The notes below the pieces were generated by a model. The model did not search any database. It saw only the letters and a list, made by a program, of their open reading frames with translations, and was not told where the DNA came from. Both the position numbers and the translations under genes were made by a program. Shown here piece by piece: positions 16,677 through 25,643 of a DNA stretch of 64,000 nt. Source of the DNA: Chryseobacterium sp. c4a (GTDB taxonomy: Bacteria > Bacteroidota > Bacteroidia > Flavobacteriales > Weeksellaceae); the NCBI RefSeq assembly GCF_009900745.1, contig NZ_WXVU01000002.1, positions 248,001-312,000 on the forward strand, given 5' to 3'. Every line of letters begins with the position of its first letter. Positions within the stretch are counted from its first letter, which is position 1.

Positions 16677-17405
16677 TTATTTATAAATCAATTCAGCCTG
16701 AAATACATCAGCAAAGTGTTTTCTGATCTTTGCTTTTATATCTTCCATTTCTTCAGGTGTCAGTTCTCTTTCAAGTTCTCTCTTTAAAGATGTTACTTGT
16801 TTATCCTTAATTCCACATGGAATAATGTATTCAAAGTAACGCATATCTGTGTTCACATTTAAAGCAAAACCGTGCAAAGTTACCCATCGGGATGCTTTTA
16901 CTCCCATAGCGCAGATTTTTCTGGCATAAGGTTTACCAACATCCAGCCATACCCCTGTTTCACCCTGAGAACGCTCTCCTTTAAGCCCATACTCACCAAT
17001 GGTTCTAATGATAACCTCTTCAAGGTTTCTCATATATAAATGGATATCTGTGAAAAAATTTTCAAGATCCAGAACAGGGTAACCAACGATTTGACCATAG
17101 CCATGGTAGGTAATGTCTCCACCACGATTTGTTTTCACGTAAGTGGCTTCTATTTCCTTTAGTTTATCAATTCCGGCCAGCATATTTTCTTCATGTCCAC
17201 TTTTTCCCAAGGTATAAACATGGGGATGTTCTACTAAAAGAAGGTGATTCGGAGTCGTGATATGCTGTTCTGCAGGCAGATCGCGGTTCTTTATTTTAGT
17301 CTCAATAATACTCTTCATCAGTTGTTCCTGATAATCCCATGCGGGCTGATATTCTTTGATTCCTAAATCTTCAAATTCTACTGCTTTATTTTGATTTGTA
17401 TTCAT
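16677..17405 (-). CDS. lipB: Octanoyltransferase LipB
   Basis: A 242-residue lipoate-biosynthesis enzyme that moves an octanoyl group from acyl carrier protein to lipoyl domains. The signature TNRGGDITYHGYGQIVGYP (around residues 92-110), the Lys in KICAMGVKAS and the catalytic Cys in LNVNTDMRYFEYIIPCGI are all present. It follows trpA by 31 bases on the same strand but has its own -7 box (17422-17429), so it need not follow tryptophan control. A strong terminator lies after it. Confidence 0.94.
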   Translation of the reverse strand: MNTNQNKAVEFEDLGIKEYQPAWDYQEQLMKSIIETKIKNRDLPAEQHITTPNHLLLVEHPHVYTLGKSGHEENMLAGIDKLKEIEATYVKTNRGGDITYHGYGQIVGYPVLDLENFFTDIHLYMRNLEEVIIRTIGEYGLKGERSQGETGVWLDVGKPYARKICAMGVKASRWVTLHGFALNVNTDMRYFEYIIPCGIKDKQVTSLKRELERELTPEEMEDIKAKIRKHFADVFQAELIYK

Positions 17406-17421
17406 TTCAATTTTTGATATG

Positions 17422-17429
17422 CAAATTTA
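17422..17429 (-). promoter_or_regulatory. -7 box of lipB
   Basis: TAAATTTG on the reverse strand, 17 bases before the lipB start and between it and the trpA stop. It suggests lipB is transcribed independently of the trp operon. Confidence 0.55.
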
Positions 17430-17436
17430 GTGAATT

Positions 17437-18171
17437 TTAAGCTTTTATGGAATGGATAAAATCTATGGCGTTTTTCTTCCAATCTTTATCCTGAAGCAAA
17501 ACATTCACAAAGGCTGTTCCTATGATTCCGCCGTCTGCTTTCTCAGTAACGTTTTCAAAATCTGCCTTTGATTTTATCCCAAAACCAATCATTACTGGAT
17601 TGGTAAGAGGAAGATCAGCCAATCGGTTTAGATAATTTTCATTCTTTAGAACGGTATTTTCATTTCCGGTAGTGGAAGATGAGCTTACTGCATACAAGAA
17701 TCCTGAACTTAATGAATCCAAATACTGTATTCTTTCATCCGAAGTTTCAGGGGTAACCAGAAATGTAAAATTCAGGTTATATTTTTTCAGAATGTCTTGA
17801 TAGTTTTTCTCAAATTCAATAGGAGGGAGGTCAGGAAGAATAAGCCCTGAAACTCCACTTTCTGAACATTCTTTGCAAAACTTTTCAAAACCGAAACTCA
17901 ATACGGGATTGATATATCCCATGAGAATTACCGGTATTTTTATTTCATTTTTGATGGTTTTTAATTGTGAAAAAAGCTTCTCGATGGTCATTCCGTTTTG
18001 TAAAGCAAGTTCATGGGCTTTTTGGATCACCGGGCCATCAGCTACAGGGTCAGAATAAGGCATTCCGATTTCAATCATATCTGCCCCGGAATCCTGGATA
18101 AGTTTTATAATGTCTGCAGTATCTTCCAGTTGAGGAATTCCTGCGGTGAAGTATATATTTAGTTTTTTCAT
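17437..18171 (-). CDS. trpA: Tryptophan synthase alpha chain
   Basis: A 244-residue TIM-barrel enzyme that cleaves indole-3-glycerol phosphate to indole for the beta chain. EIGMPYSDPVADGPVIQKA (around residues 35-53) carries the catalytic Glu and Asp, and VMIGFGIKSKADF with GIIGTAFVN forms the phosphate-binding end. It is slightly shorter than the E. coli protein (268), mostly at the ends. It is the last trp gene, 88 bases downstream of trpB. Confidence 0.95.
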   Translation of the reverse strand: MKKLNIYFTAGIPQLEDTADIIKLIQDSGADMIEIGMPYSDPVADGPVIQKAHELALQNGMTIEKLFSQLKTIKNEIKIPVILMGYINPVLSFGFEKFCKECSESGVSGLILPDLPPIEFEKNYQDILKKYNLNFTFLVTPETSDERIQYLDSLSSGFLYAVSSSSTTGNENTVLKNENYLNRLADLPLTNPVMIGFGIKSKADFENVTEKADGGIIGTAFVNVLLQDKDWKKNAIDFIHSIKA

Positions 18172-18259
18172 TTTTTATTGTCTTGATGCATTCATGTACA
18201 ATCTATTTATGATCTGATTTTATCTTTTAAGGTCATATTACATGAATACTTTTTACATT

Positions 18260-19438
18260 TTACAAATTTTTAAGGTATGTTTCCATATCCTTATCTCCAC
18301 GACCGCTTAAACAAATAACAACTACGTCATTTTCCTTGAACTTCTTTTTGTCTAAGACTGCCAAAGCATGAGAACTTTCCAAAGCAGGAATAATGCCTTC
18401 CAGTTTGGTCAGTTCAAAAGCACATTTCAAGGCTTCATCGTCATTAATACTGAAAAACTCTGCTCTTTTTTCTTGAAACAAATGGGCATGAAAAGGCCCG
18501 ATTCCCGGATAATCAAGTCCGGCTGAAATAGAATGAGGTTCAATAACCTGTCCGTCTGCTGTTTGCATCACAAGGCTTTTGCTTCCATGAAGTACTCCAA
18601 GCGTTCCTAAGAATGTAGTGGCAGCAGATTTTCCTGAATTAACACCAAGTCCTCCGGCTTCAGCAGCAATGATTTTCACTTCTTTTTCTTCTACAAAATG
18701 ATAGAATGTTCCCGCTGCATTGCTTCCACCACCTACACAGGCAATGACATAGTCCGGATTTTCTCTTCCAATTTTCTCTTTAAGCTGTTCTTTAATTTCT
18801 TTTGAAATGATGCTTTGAAATCTTGCTACAAGATCCGGGAAAGGATGAGGGCCAACAACACTTCCGATGACATAATGTGTTGTTACAGGATTGTTGATCC
18901 AATCTCTTAAAGCTTCATTTACCGCATCTTTCAGTGTTTTTGATCCTGAAGTGGCAGCAATTACTTCTGCTCCTAACATCTTCATTCTGGCTACATTCGG
19001 AGCCTGTCTTTGAATGTCGATTTCTCCCATATACACAATACATTCGAGGCCAAGCAATGCACAAGCAGTGGCTGTGGCTACACCATGTTGTCCGGCTCCG
19101 GTTTCTGCAATGATTCTTGTTTTTCCAAGACGTTTTGCCAAAAGAACCTGCCCTAAAGCATTATTGATTTTATGAGCTCCGGTATGATTTAGATCTTCTC
19201 GTTTTAAATAGATCTGCGTATTGTATTTTTTACTTAAATTTTTAGCAAAGTATAGAGGAGTTGCTCTTCCAACATAGTTTTTAAGCAGATCCTGATATTC
19301 TGTCTGAAAGTCTTCCGACTCAATGATTTCAAGATAATTCTTTTGCAGTTCTTCTACATTAGGATAAAGCATTTCGGGGATAAAAGCTCCTCCAAATTCT
19401 CCATAATATCCGTGTTCATCAGGGTTTTTATAATTCAT
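18260..19438 (-). CDS. trpB: Tryptophan synthase beta chain
   Basis: A 392-residue PLP enzyme joining indole and serine. The Lys of [13 protein letters not shown] (around residues 83-95) forms the Schiff base, and [12 protein letters not shown] binds the PLP phosphate. The length matches the TrpB1 type that pairs with TrpA. It starts only 4 bases after the GNAT gene stop, so the two are one transcription unit. The 88-base gap to trpA shows no promoter box. Confidence 0.96.
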   Translation of the reverse strand: MNYKNPDEHGYYGEFGGAFIPEMLYPNVEELQKNYLEIIESEDFQTEYQDLLKNYVGRATPLYFAKNLSKKYNTQIYLKREDLNHTGAHKINNALGQVLLAKRLGKTRIIAETGAGQHGVATATACALLGLECIVYMGEIDIQRQAPNVARMKMLGAEVIAATSGSKTLKDAVNEALRDWINNPVTTHYVIGSVVGPHPFPDLVARFQSIISKEIKEQLKEKIGRENPDYVIACVGGGSNAAGTFYHFVEEKEVKIIAAEAGGLGVNSGKSAATTFLGTLGVLHGSKSLVMQTADGQVIEPHSISAGLDYPGIGPFHAHLFQEKRAEFFSINDDEALKCAFELTKLEGIIPALESSHALAVLDKKKFKENDVVVICLSGRGDKDMETYLKNL

Positions 19439-19442
19439 TTCT

Positions 19443-19988
19443 TTATTCTTTAGTAATTAAATAAGCGTTATTTTGTGAGCTCAATGCATTGAGCAGTTCT
19501 TTTTCTTTTTGAGATACATGAAAAATTAAAATATCATCGTCTTCTGAATTGACCCATTCAGAGTTTTCATTTTCTTTAATGGCTTTTGCCTTATCATACA
19601 GAATTTCAATATCACATTTTTCATAAAACGGGCGAAGGTCTGCATGGCAGAAACCAATCGTTTTTATATTTCTTTTAGCCACATTTTCTTTAAAATACTG
19701 AACCAATTGAGCTCCATATCCTTTTTTCTTATGAGCCGCCACCAGTCCTACAGCTTCTGCAAAAGCATATTGTTCTCCGGACATCTTCAATACAAAATCA
19801 AAATTAAGCCGGAAAATGGCCACTATTTCTGAATGGGAATCCAACAGGAAATGAAATTCCGAATCTTTAAAAAAGGTACGGAAATAGGCAGGTTTCATCG
19901 TATTCCATGCAGAAATATCCCAAAGTTTGAGGATATGTTCAATATCTTTTTCTGTTAATTCGTTGGTTTGTTTAATTTGGTATTTCAT
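19443..19988 (-). CDS. GNAT family N-acetyltransferase inside the trp operon
   Basis: A 181-residue GNAT-fold protein. The acetyl-CoA-binding strand/loop is recognisable at [21 protein letters not shown] (around residues 82-102), where the KKGYGAQL resembles the R/QxxGxG/A loop. [18 protein letters not shown] is the usual C-terminal strand-helix. The acetyl acceptor is unknown. It is 4 bases upstream of trpB, downstream of the inserted transposase unit, and has a -7 box at 20006-20013, so it probably leads a separate GNAT-trpB-trpA transcript. Confidence 0.75.
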   Translation of the reverse strand: MKYQIKQTNELTEKDIEHILKLWDISAWNTMKPAYFRTFFKDSEFHFLLDSHSEIVAIFRLNFDFVLKMSGEQYAFAEAVGLVAAHKKKGYGAQLVQYFKENVAKRNIKTIGFCHADLRPFYEKCDIEILYDKAKAIKENENSEWVNSEDDDILIFHVSQKEKELLNALSSQNNAYLITKE

Positions 19989-20005
19989 GATTTTTTAATA
20001 ATAAT

Positions 20006-20013
20006 CAAAGGTA
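20006..20013 (-). promoter_or_regulatory. -7 box for GNAT-trpB-trpA
   Basis: TACCTTTG on the reverse strand, 18 bases before the GNAT start and immediately beyond the left repeat of the transposase unit. It could drive trpBA without the trp leader attenuator. Confidence 0.5.
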
Positions 20014-20022
20014 ACAAAAGAG

Positions 20023-20650
20023 TCCCGAAGGGACGATTTAACCATAGCAAAGGATAACATCCCTAGCTATAATTATTGTATTTAATCCCATAAAAATTTT
20101 TCATCATAATCCATTTTATGTTTTTCCAATATTTCCACAAGTTCATTTTTAAAATCCTGTTTTTGATGGTGCTGGCGTTGGTTTTTAATATATTTTGTCA
20201 CAATGTGAACCTCTTTTTCACCCACTGAAAGCGCACCATAACCATCCTGCCAAAAGAAATTCTCATATTTCTTGCCTTTCGTTTTGATCCATTTTGAGGA
20301 ATGTGCCTTTATTTCCTGAACCAATTTCATTAATGCGATCTTCCTGGACAATCTACAAAGAATGTGAATATGATTATCGGTTCCACCAATCTGTAATGCA
20401 TAGCTTTCAAAATCTTTACATAATGTGGCGATGTAGGCAAACAATTCTTTTTCTATGTTTTCATCTATAAAATCATTCCGGTATTTGGTGCTGAATACGA
20501 TACGAATATAATTTTTGACTAACGATTGTGGCATTTGTGTGTTTTTTTTGGTTGGTATTTATGTTGTCATGAATGTGTTTGTCGTTGATATATTTGTTGT
20601 TTATATTAATTGGAATGTTTCCAATACTGGGTTAAATCGTCCCGTTGGGA
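20023..20650 (-). mobile_element. REP-flanked Y1 transposase unit (RAYT-like)
   Basis: A 628-bp unit bounded by inverted copies TCCCGAAGGGACGATTTAAC (from 20023) and, on the reverse strand, TCCCAACGGGACGATTTAAC (from 20650), matching at about 19 of 21 positions. Next to the left repeat is a hairpin (ATAGC...GCTAT, 20044-20070); next to the right one is TTGGAA...TTCCAA near 20610-20624. Inside is one transposase gene. The layout, a single-domain Y1 enzyme flanked by short palindromic repeats, is that of REP-associated tyrosine transposases. It lies within the trp operon. Confidence 0.75.
20082..20534 (-). CDS. IS200/REP-associated tyrosine transposase
   Basis: A 150-residue HUH/Y1 single-strand transposase. 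The HUH motif is in GGTDNHIHILCRL (His55 and His57), and the nucleophile Tyr is Tyr115 in VTKYIKNQRQHHQK. KWIKTKGKKYENFFWQDGYGALSVG is the conserved middle of IS200-like proteins. The length fits an intact enzyme and no frameshift is seen. It is flanked by inverted REP-like repeats rather than typical IS ends, so it is more likely a domesticated RAYT than a freely moving IS200. Confidence 0.85.
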   Translation of the reverse strand: MPQSLVKNYIRIVFSTKYRNDFIDENIEKELFAYIATLCKDFESYALQIGGTDNHIHILCRLSRKIALMKLVQEIKAHSSKWIKTKGKKYENFFWQDGYGALSVGEKEVHIVTKYIKNQRQHHQKQDFKNELVEILEKHKMDYDEKFLWD

Positions 20651-21342
20651 TTCATTGGAATGATTGTTTTAAATTTTTTAATCCTGTTGATATCCTTATC
20701 GCCCGGAGCTATTTCAAATTTTGAATTAATATCTAGGGCAAATGGTTTCTGTTTCAATTCTTCGATATTTTTGATGTTCTCTTCTGAGATACCGCCACTC
20801 AGAAAATAGGGGAATGGAATTTCAAATTCATTTAATAGATGCCAGTCAAACTGTTGTCCTGTTCCTCCAAATGCCTTGCTGTCTGTATCAAATAGGTAAT
20901 AGGAAATAGAGTGTTGATTCTGTGCTTCAGGATTGTTACTGAATATCTGGGTTATTTTTCTTTTATTTTCAGAGATCTCATTTCCGATTCTTATCACCTT
21001 GATGATTTTGATATCCGGGCTTAGTCGTTTCTTTAATTCAAGAATAAAATGATCATTTTCATCACCATGTAACTGAATCAGGTTTAGCTTAGCTTTTTCA
21101 GCTATTTCAACAATGGTTTCAATTTTTTCATTAACAAAAACCCCAACTTTTCCCTGATGATTAATTTGTGCAATATCTTCCAGTCTCAAATGATTCAGAA
21201 CATATCTTGGTGATTTTTCATAAAAAATAAACCCCAGAAAATCTACATTGATATCAATTAATTCCTGTATTTGGCTGAGCTTTGTCAGACCGCAGACTTT
21301 AAGTGTGGGAGAGGAATAATTGGTTGCTGGCTGTTGGTTCAT
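20632..21342 (-). CDS. trpF: Phosphoribosylanthranilate isomerase
   Basis: A 236-residue TIM-barrel isomerase. The catalytic Cys is in LKVCGLTKLSQI near the N-terminus, the catalytic Asp in FDTDSKAFGGTGQQFDW, and the phosphate site in PYFLSGGIS. The last residues (PMNPNGTI) and the stop codon at 20632-20634 are read from the right-hand repeat of the inserted transposase unit, so the natural C-terminus was probably changed by the insertion. The fold should tolerate it, as the core ends near RIKKFK. It is 76 bases downstream of trpC. Confidence 0.93.
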   Translation of the reverse strand: MNQQPATNYSSPTLKVCGLTKLSQIQELIDINVDFLGFIFYEKSPRYVLNHLRLEDIAQINHQGKVGVFVNEKIETIVEIAEKAKLNLIQLHGDENDHFILELKKRLSPDIKIIKVIRIGNEISENKRKITQIFSNNPEAQNQHSISYYLFDTDSKAFGGTGQQFDWHLLNEFEIPFPYFLSGGISEENIKNIEELKQKPFALDINSKFEIAPGDKDINRIKKFKTIIPMNPNGTI

Positions 21343-21418
21343 AATAGTTAATAGATAGTTGTTGACTTTTGATTTTCCAGAGAAAAGCTCACTTTCAAAT
21401 TTTCAAATGGACTCATTT

Positions 21419-22192
21419 TCAAATTAATAAAGAAAACTCTTCAAATGCTTTGGCCGGATCGGTATTTTTCATGAAATATTCTCCCATTAAGAAGCCATCA
21501 AATCCTTTTTCTTTTAAATATTTAAAATCTTCAAGATTGTAAATTCCGCTTTCGGCCACAGATAAAGTGTCTTTGGGAAGTTGATCTTTTAATTGAACAG
21601 AATGTTGTAAATCAACTTTAAAATCCTTCAGGTTTCTGTTATTAATTCCTACTAAATCGATATCAGAATTAAAATGTTTTAGTTCTTCTTCTGTATGGAT
21701 TTCCAATAAAACCTCCAGATCCAATTCATGAGCAAGTGCTGTAAATTCCTGAACCTGGTTTGGTGAAAGGCAAGCTGCAATCAATAAAATAACATCAGCT
21801 CCCATACTTTTTGCTTCATAAAACTGGTATTCATCAATCATAAAATCTTTGCGTAGAATAGGGATGTTGATATGTTTTCTGACACTTAGAATATCCTCAA
21901 AACTTCCTCCAAAAAAATCTTTATCAGTAAGAATGGAAATTCCGCTGGCTCCAAAGTTTTCATAAGCTGAGGTAACATCCAAAGGCAAAACACTCTTATT
22001 AATGATTCCTTTAGATGGGGATTGTCTTTTAAACTCAGCAATAATTCCGCTTTTATTTCTAATGGATTCTTTCAGTGAAGCACTCTTTCTTCCAAAAAAC
22101 TCAGAATTTTTTAGCTGATCGATGGAAATAGCTGCTTTTGAAAGGGAAACTTCCTCTTTTTTTCTTTCAATAATTTTATCTAGTATGGTCAT
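21419..22192 (-). CDS. trpC: Indole-3-glycerol phosphate synthase
   Basis: A 257-residue TIM-barrel enzyme that decarboxylates and closes CdRP to indole-3-glycerol phosphate. IIAEFKRQSPSKG carries the catalytic Glu/Lys pair, ILRKDFMIDEYQ a second Lys, LVGINNRNLKDF the Asn region and SVAESGIY the final Glu. It is a stand-alone TrpC, not fused with TrpF as in E. coli. It lies between trpD and trpF in the operon. Confidence 0.96.
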   Translation of the reverse strand: MTILDKIIERKKEEVSLSKAAISIDQLKNSEFFGRKSASLKESIRNKSGIIAEFKRQSPSKGIINKSVLPLDVTSAYENFGASGISILTDKDFFGGSFEDILSVRKHINIPILRKDFMIDEYQFYEAKSMGADVILLIAACLSPNQVQEFTALAHELDLEVLLEIHTEEELKHFNSDIDLVGINNRNLKDFKVDLQHSVQLKDQLPKDTLSVAESGIYNLEDFKYLKEKGFDGFLMGEYFMKNTDPAKAFEEFSLLI

Positions 22193-22237
22193 GGGTAGAG
22201 ATTAGAAATTAGAATGTTGTGAAATCATTTTAAATTT

Positions 22238-23224
22238 TTAGTTAATTAAAAGCTCAAATGTTTTTAATGCTTTTCCACTTTCCAAACTTTCCTGAGCCAA
22301 TAGTAAACAATCATCATACGTTCCGAATTTATGAGTATGGTAAAGTGCTACAGATGCGTTAGCCAAAACCACAGCGTTTTGCTGCTCACTTCCTTTTCCT
22401 TCCAGAATATTCATAAAGATTTTTGCTGTTTCTTTGGTTGTGTCTCCCGCTTTAATATCTTCTAAAGTCACAGGATTGAAGCCTAAGTCTTCGGCAGAGT
22501 AGATTTCCTCTCCTTTCTTAGTAATGATTTTGCTGTCATGGGTAAGGCTGATCTCATCATAACCATCCAATCCATGGACTAAAATAAACTCTTGTTCCTC
22601 TTGTTGTAAAAGATATTGATAGATTCTTGCAATTTCCAGGTTGTACACTCCAATCATGGAGAATTTCGGTTTTGCAGGGTTTACCAAAGGCCCCAAAAGA
22701 TTAAAGAATGTTCTTAGTCCTAGTGATTTTCTCAATAATCCAACAGATTGAAGAGCAGGGTGGAAGTAAGGAGCATGTAAAAAGCAAATATTAGCTCTTT
22801 CAAGATCTTCATTCAGCTGTTCTGAACTGTTCTTGAACTGATATCCAAGTTCCTCCAGTACATTGGATGAGCCTGTAGTGGTTGAAGCTCCATAATTTCC
22901 ATGTTTTGTTACCTTCTGCCCAGCTCCGGCCACCACAAAGCTGGCCAATGTTGATATATTGATTGTGTTTTTTCCGTCGCCTCCTGTTCCTACAATATCA
23001 ATGGCATCACTGGCATCTATATGGATGGGAACTGCCATCTGCAACAGCGCTTCTCTGAAGCCTTCAAGTTCTTTCAATGTGATATTTCGCATCAGAAACA
23101 CGCTGATGAAAGCCGTTACTTCTGCTGCATTGAACTTATTTTGTGCAATTTCAATCATCATAGCCTTTGCCTCAGACTTTGATAAGGTATTGTGGTTGAA
23201 TAGATATTGCAATATTTCTTTCAT
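22238..23224 (-). CDS. trpD: Anthranilate phosphoribosyltransferase
   Basis: A 328-residue enzyme joining anthranilate with PRPP. The glycine-rich DIVGTGGDGKNTINISTLASF loop (quoted region around residues 75-95) binds PRPP, and KHGNYGASTTTGSSNVLEELG follows. I start at 23224, where MKEILQYLFNHNT matches the usual TrpD N-terminus; an ATG at 23269 adds 15 residues without family character. It is separate from trpG, unlike the fused TrpGD of enterics. Confidence 0.95.
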   Translation of the reverse strand: MKEILQYLFNHNTLSKSEAKAMMIEIAQNKFNAAEVTAFISVFLMRNITLKELEGFREALLQMAVPIHIDASDAIDIVGTGGDGKNTINISTLASFVVAGAGQKVTKHGNYGASTTTGSSNVLEELGYQFKNSSEQLNEDLERANICFLHAPYFHPALQSVGLLRKSLGLRTFFNLLGPLVNPAKPKFSMIGVYNLEIARIYQYLLQQEEQEFILVHGLDGYDEISLTHDSKIITKKGEEIYSAEDLGFNPVTLEDIKAGDTTKETAKIFMNILEGKGSEQQNAVVLANASVALYHTHKFGTYDDCLLLAQESLESGKALKTFELLIN

Positions 23225-23320
23225 TTGAGGAGTTTTTAGGGTTGATGGATCTTGTGTTGTTGCTTTCATATTGGGCTTACTTCATTACATTTTCAATGGG
23301 AATGATAATCACTCACTTTT

Positions 23321-23923
23321 TTACTGATTTAAAAAATTCCGGATAATTACTTCTCCTTCAGGAGTTAAAATACTTTCAGGATGGAATTGTACTCCATGTA
23401 CATCGTAAGTTTTGTGCTGTAAAGCCATGATCATTCCATCTTTATCCACTGCTGTCACTTCCAATTCATTGGGAAAGTTCTCAGGATTAACCGCCCAGCT
23501 ATGGTATCTTCCTACTTCAATACCTGAGGCTAAATCCTTAAACAATTTAGTGTCCTCTTTTACCAAGTCAGTAGTAGTAGCCACTCCATGGAAAATTTCG
23601 GATAGATTGATAAGGCTTCCACCAAATGCTTCTGCAATAGCCTGCTGTCCTAAGCATACGCCTAAAATACTTTTCGTAGGAGCATATTCTTTGATCAGAT
23701 CCAAAAGGATTCCTGCTTCTTCCGGAATTCCAGGGCCTGGAGAAAGGATGATTTTATCATATTTTCCAACTTCTTCCAAGGTGATCTGGTCATTTCTTAC
23801 TACGTCTACTCTCTGATTCAGGATTCTCTCGATAATCTGGACAAGGTTATAAGTAAAGCTGTCATAGTTATCGAAAACGAGAATCTTTACTGCTGATTGT
23901 TGAGTGTTTATATTGTTGTTCAT
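23321..23923 (-). CDS. trpG: Anthranilate synthase glutamine amidotransferase subunit
   Basis: A 200-residue class I glutamine amidotransferase that supplies ammonia to TrpE. The triad is Cys in GVCLGQQAIAEAFGG, His in GVQFHPESI and the adjacent Glu; the N-terminal NYDSFTYNLVQ and SPGPGIPEEAG oxyanion loop are typical. It begins 45 bases after the trpE stop. PabA-type dual use is possible in some bacteria, but its place in the trp operon favours TrpG. Confidence 0.94.
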   Translation of the reverse strand: MNNNINTQQSAVKILVFDNYDSFTYNLVQIIERILNQRVDVVRNDQITLEEVGKYDKIILSPGPGIPEEAGILLDLIKEYAPTKSILGVCLGQQAIAEAFGGSLINLSEIFHGVATTTDLVKEDTKLFKDLASGIEVGRYHSWAVNPENFPNELEVTAVDKDGMIMALQHKTYDVHGVQFHPESILTPEGEVIIRNFLNQ

Positions 23924-23967
23924 TGCTTTTTTGTTGATGATTAATTTGTGGCTAGTAACTGACCTTT

Positions 23968-25392
23968 TTAGTTTTTTACTATTTTTTCTGCTTTTTCCAC
24001 TGCTTTTTTCAGGGCATTCAGTTTATTATTTACCTCCTGCAGTTCACTTTCCGGGACAGATTTTGCTACAAGACCAGCTCCTGCCTGATAATAAAGAGTA
24101 TTGTTTTTACTTAAAAAAGTCCTGATCATAATAGCTTGATTACAAGTCCCATTTAAACCTACCATGCCTATACATCCACCATAATATCCGCGGGAATCCT
24201 TTTCATATTGATTGATAAGTTGAAGAGCTTTATGTTTTGGAGCTCCGCTTAAAGTTCCTTGAGGGAAAGTAGCGGAAATCATGTCAAGAGGATTGATTTG
24301 TTCCGGAAGATCGGCAGTTACCTCACTTACCATGTGAATTACGTGAGAGAAAAGCTGAATTTCTTTTAGTTTAGTAACTGTTACGTTTTTTCCTAATTTT
24401 CCAAGGTCATTACGAGCGAGGTCTACCAGCATGGTGTGTTCTGCGTTTTCTTTAGGATCATTTTTTAATAGTTCAATGGCCTGCAGATCGGCATCAAAAT
24501 TTCCTGTTCTTTTAGCAGTCCCGGCAATCGGGTGAATAATGGCCTTGTTATCTTTAATGATTAATTGGCTTTCAGGGCTTGATCCGAATAATTTATAATT
24601 TCCATAATCAAAATAAAACAGGTAAGGAGAAGGGTTTATGTTTCTCAAAGCACGGTATACATTAAATTCATCACCTTTGAATTTTTGTTCAAACCTTCTG
24701 CTCAATACCAATTGGAATACATCGCCTCTCATACAGTGTCTCTGAGCCGTTTTTACCAGGTCGATATACTCTTCATTTGTAATGTTGGAGGTTTCCTGAC
24801 CATTTTTTTCAAATGGATATACCGGAGTATTTTGATTTTTGATGAGGTTTTCTAAAAGGTGAAGTTCAGATTTTACACCGTTCATTTGGTTTTCAATAAT
24901 ATGCATCTCATCGTTGAAGTGGTTGATGGCAATTACATATTGGTATAATCTGTATCTGAGGATCGGAATTTCTACTTCCGGGCTTTGTGCTTTTAAATTG
25001 ATGTTTTCAAAGAACTGCACCGCTTCAAAACTGGTATATCCAAAAAGGCTTTGTGCCGTCTGTTCAATAGGATCATTAGTTTTTTCACAGTCAAATACGT
25101 TACGGAAATCTTCAAATATATCCGTGATGTTGCGTTCCATAATGAATTGCTTTGCCGGAGCAGAATCAGGGAATTTAATATCAAATTCATTTAAGTTTTT
25201 CACTTCAATTCCGGCAACAGCATTGATAGCTATAAAGGAAAAATTATTGTCAATACTTTTTGAATCAGAACTTTCCAGTAGAATCGTATCTCTGAACTTG
25301 TCTCTGATTTTAAGATAAATATTCATTGGAGTATGAAGGTCTCCAAGAGTTTTTTTCGAAACGGTTTTTATTTTGATTTTCTGTGTAAACAT
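23968..25392 (-). CDS. trpE: Anthranilate synthase component I
   Basis: A 474-residue chorismate-using enzyme. LLESS at residues 38-42 is the tryptophan feedback site, so the enzyme is likely inhibited by Trp. The catalytic core has IIHPIAGTAKRTG, VDLARNDLGKLGK and GTLSGAPKHKALQLI. The ATG at 25392 (MFTQKIKIKT) is the start; an upstream reading from 25452 would begin inside the attenuator hairpin and lacks family similarity. First enzyme of the pathway and first structural gene of the operon. Confidence 0.96.
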   Translation of the reverse strand: MFTQKIKIKTVSKKTLGDLHTPMNIYLKIRDKFRDTILLESSDSKSIDNNFSFIAINAVAGIEVKNLNEFDIKFPDSAPAKQFIMERNITDIFEDFRNVFDCEKTNDPIEQTAQSLFGYTSFEAVQFFENINLKAQSPEVEIPILRYRLYQYVIAINHFNDEMHIIENQMNGVKSELHLLENLIKNQNTPVYPFEKNGQETSNITNEEYIDLVKTAQRHCMRGDVFQLVLSRRFEQKFKGDEFNVYRALRNINPSPYLFYFDYGNYKLFGSSPESQLIIKDNKAIIHPIAGTAKRTGNFDADLQAIELLKNDPKENAEHTMLVDLARNDLGKLGKNVTVTKLKEIQLFSHVIHMVSEVTADLPEQINPLDMISATFPQGTLSGAPKHKALQLINQYEKDSRGYYGGCIGMVGLNGTCNQAIMIRTFLSKNNTLYYQAGAGLVAKSVPESELQEVNNKLNALKKAVEKAEKIVKN

Positions 25393-25423
25393 CTGCTGTT
25401 TTGTTTTTTTAGATTTTAGGAAT

Positions 25424-25457
25424 AAAAAAAAGGCTTTAACGGAATCCGTCAAAGCCT
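25424..25457 (-). terminator. trp attenuator
   Basis: On the reverse strand, the arms AAGGCTTTGACGG and CCGTTAAAGCCTT form a strong hairpin followed by eight T residues, ending 32 bases before the trpE start. Its position between the leader peptide and trpE is that of a transcription attenuator. Confidence 0.85.
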
Positions 25458-25489
25458 TGTATATTGTTTTGTTTATATCTGATGCTCGG

Positions 25490-25558
25490 TTAGCAACATG
25501 ACAATACCTTCAGACCCGACGAAGAGTTTGAAAGCCACCACCAAATATTGTTGCTCAT
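25490..25558 (-). CDS. trpL: trp leader peptide with three Trp codons
   Basis: A 22-residue ORF on the reverse strand, beginning MSNNIWWWLSNSSS and ending LSCC before TAA. Three consecutive TGG codons (residues 6-8) make it a ribosome-stalling sensor of charged tRNA-Trp. It begins about 10 bases after the predicted transcription start, and the attenuator hairpin begins 33 bases after its stop. This is the classical layout of trp attenuation. Too short for standard gene callers. Confidence 0.88.
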   Translation of the reverse strand: MSNNIWWWLSNSSSGLKVLSCC

Positions 25559-25571
25559 TGTAAACATGGGA

Positions 25572-25579
25572 CAAATGTA
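25572..25579 (-). promoter_or_regulatory. -7 box of the trp operon
   Basis: TACATTTG on the reverse strand, 14 bases before the leader-peptide ATG. T-rich TTTTTTG candidates for the -33 element lie at about 25595-25608. Confidence 0.65.
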
Positions 25580-25643
25580 GAAATTTTTTTAATACAAAAA
25601 ACAAAAAATTCAAAAAAATAAAAAACTTAATATTGAATTAATT

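Noticed and set aside
20082..20534. Ordinary active IS200 insertion sequence
   Set aside because: The flanks are inverted REP-like repeats, not IS200 ends, and no other copy is visible in the window; a domesticated RAYT fits better.
25393..25452. N-terminal extension of trpE
   Set aside because: The extended start lies in the attenuator hairpin and adds residues without TrpE similarity.
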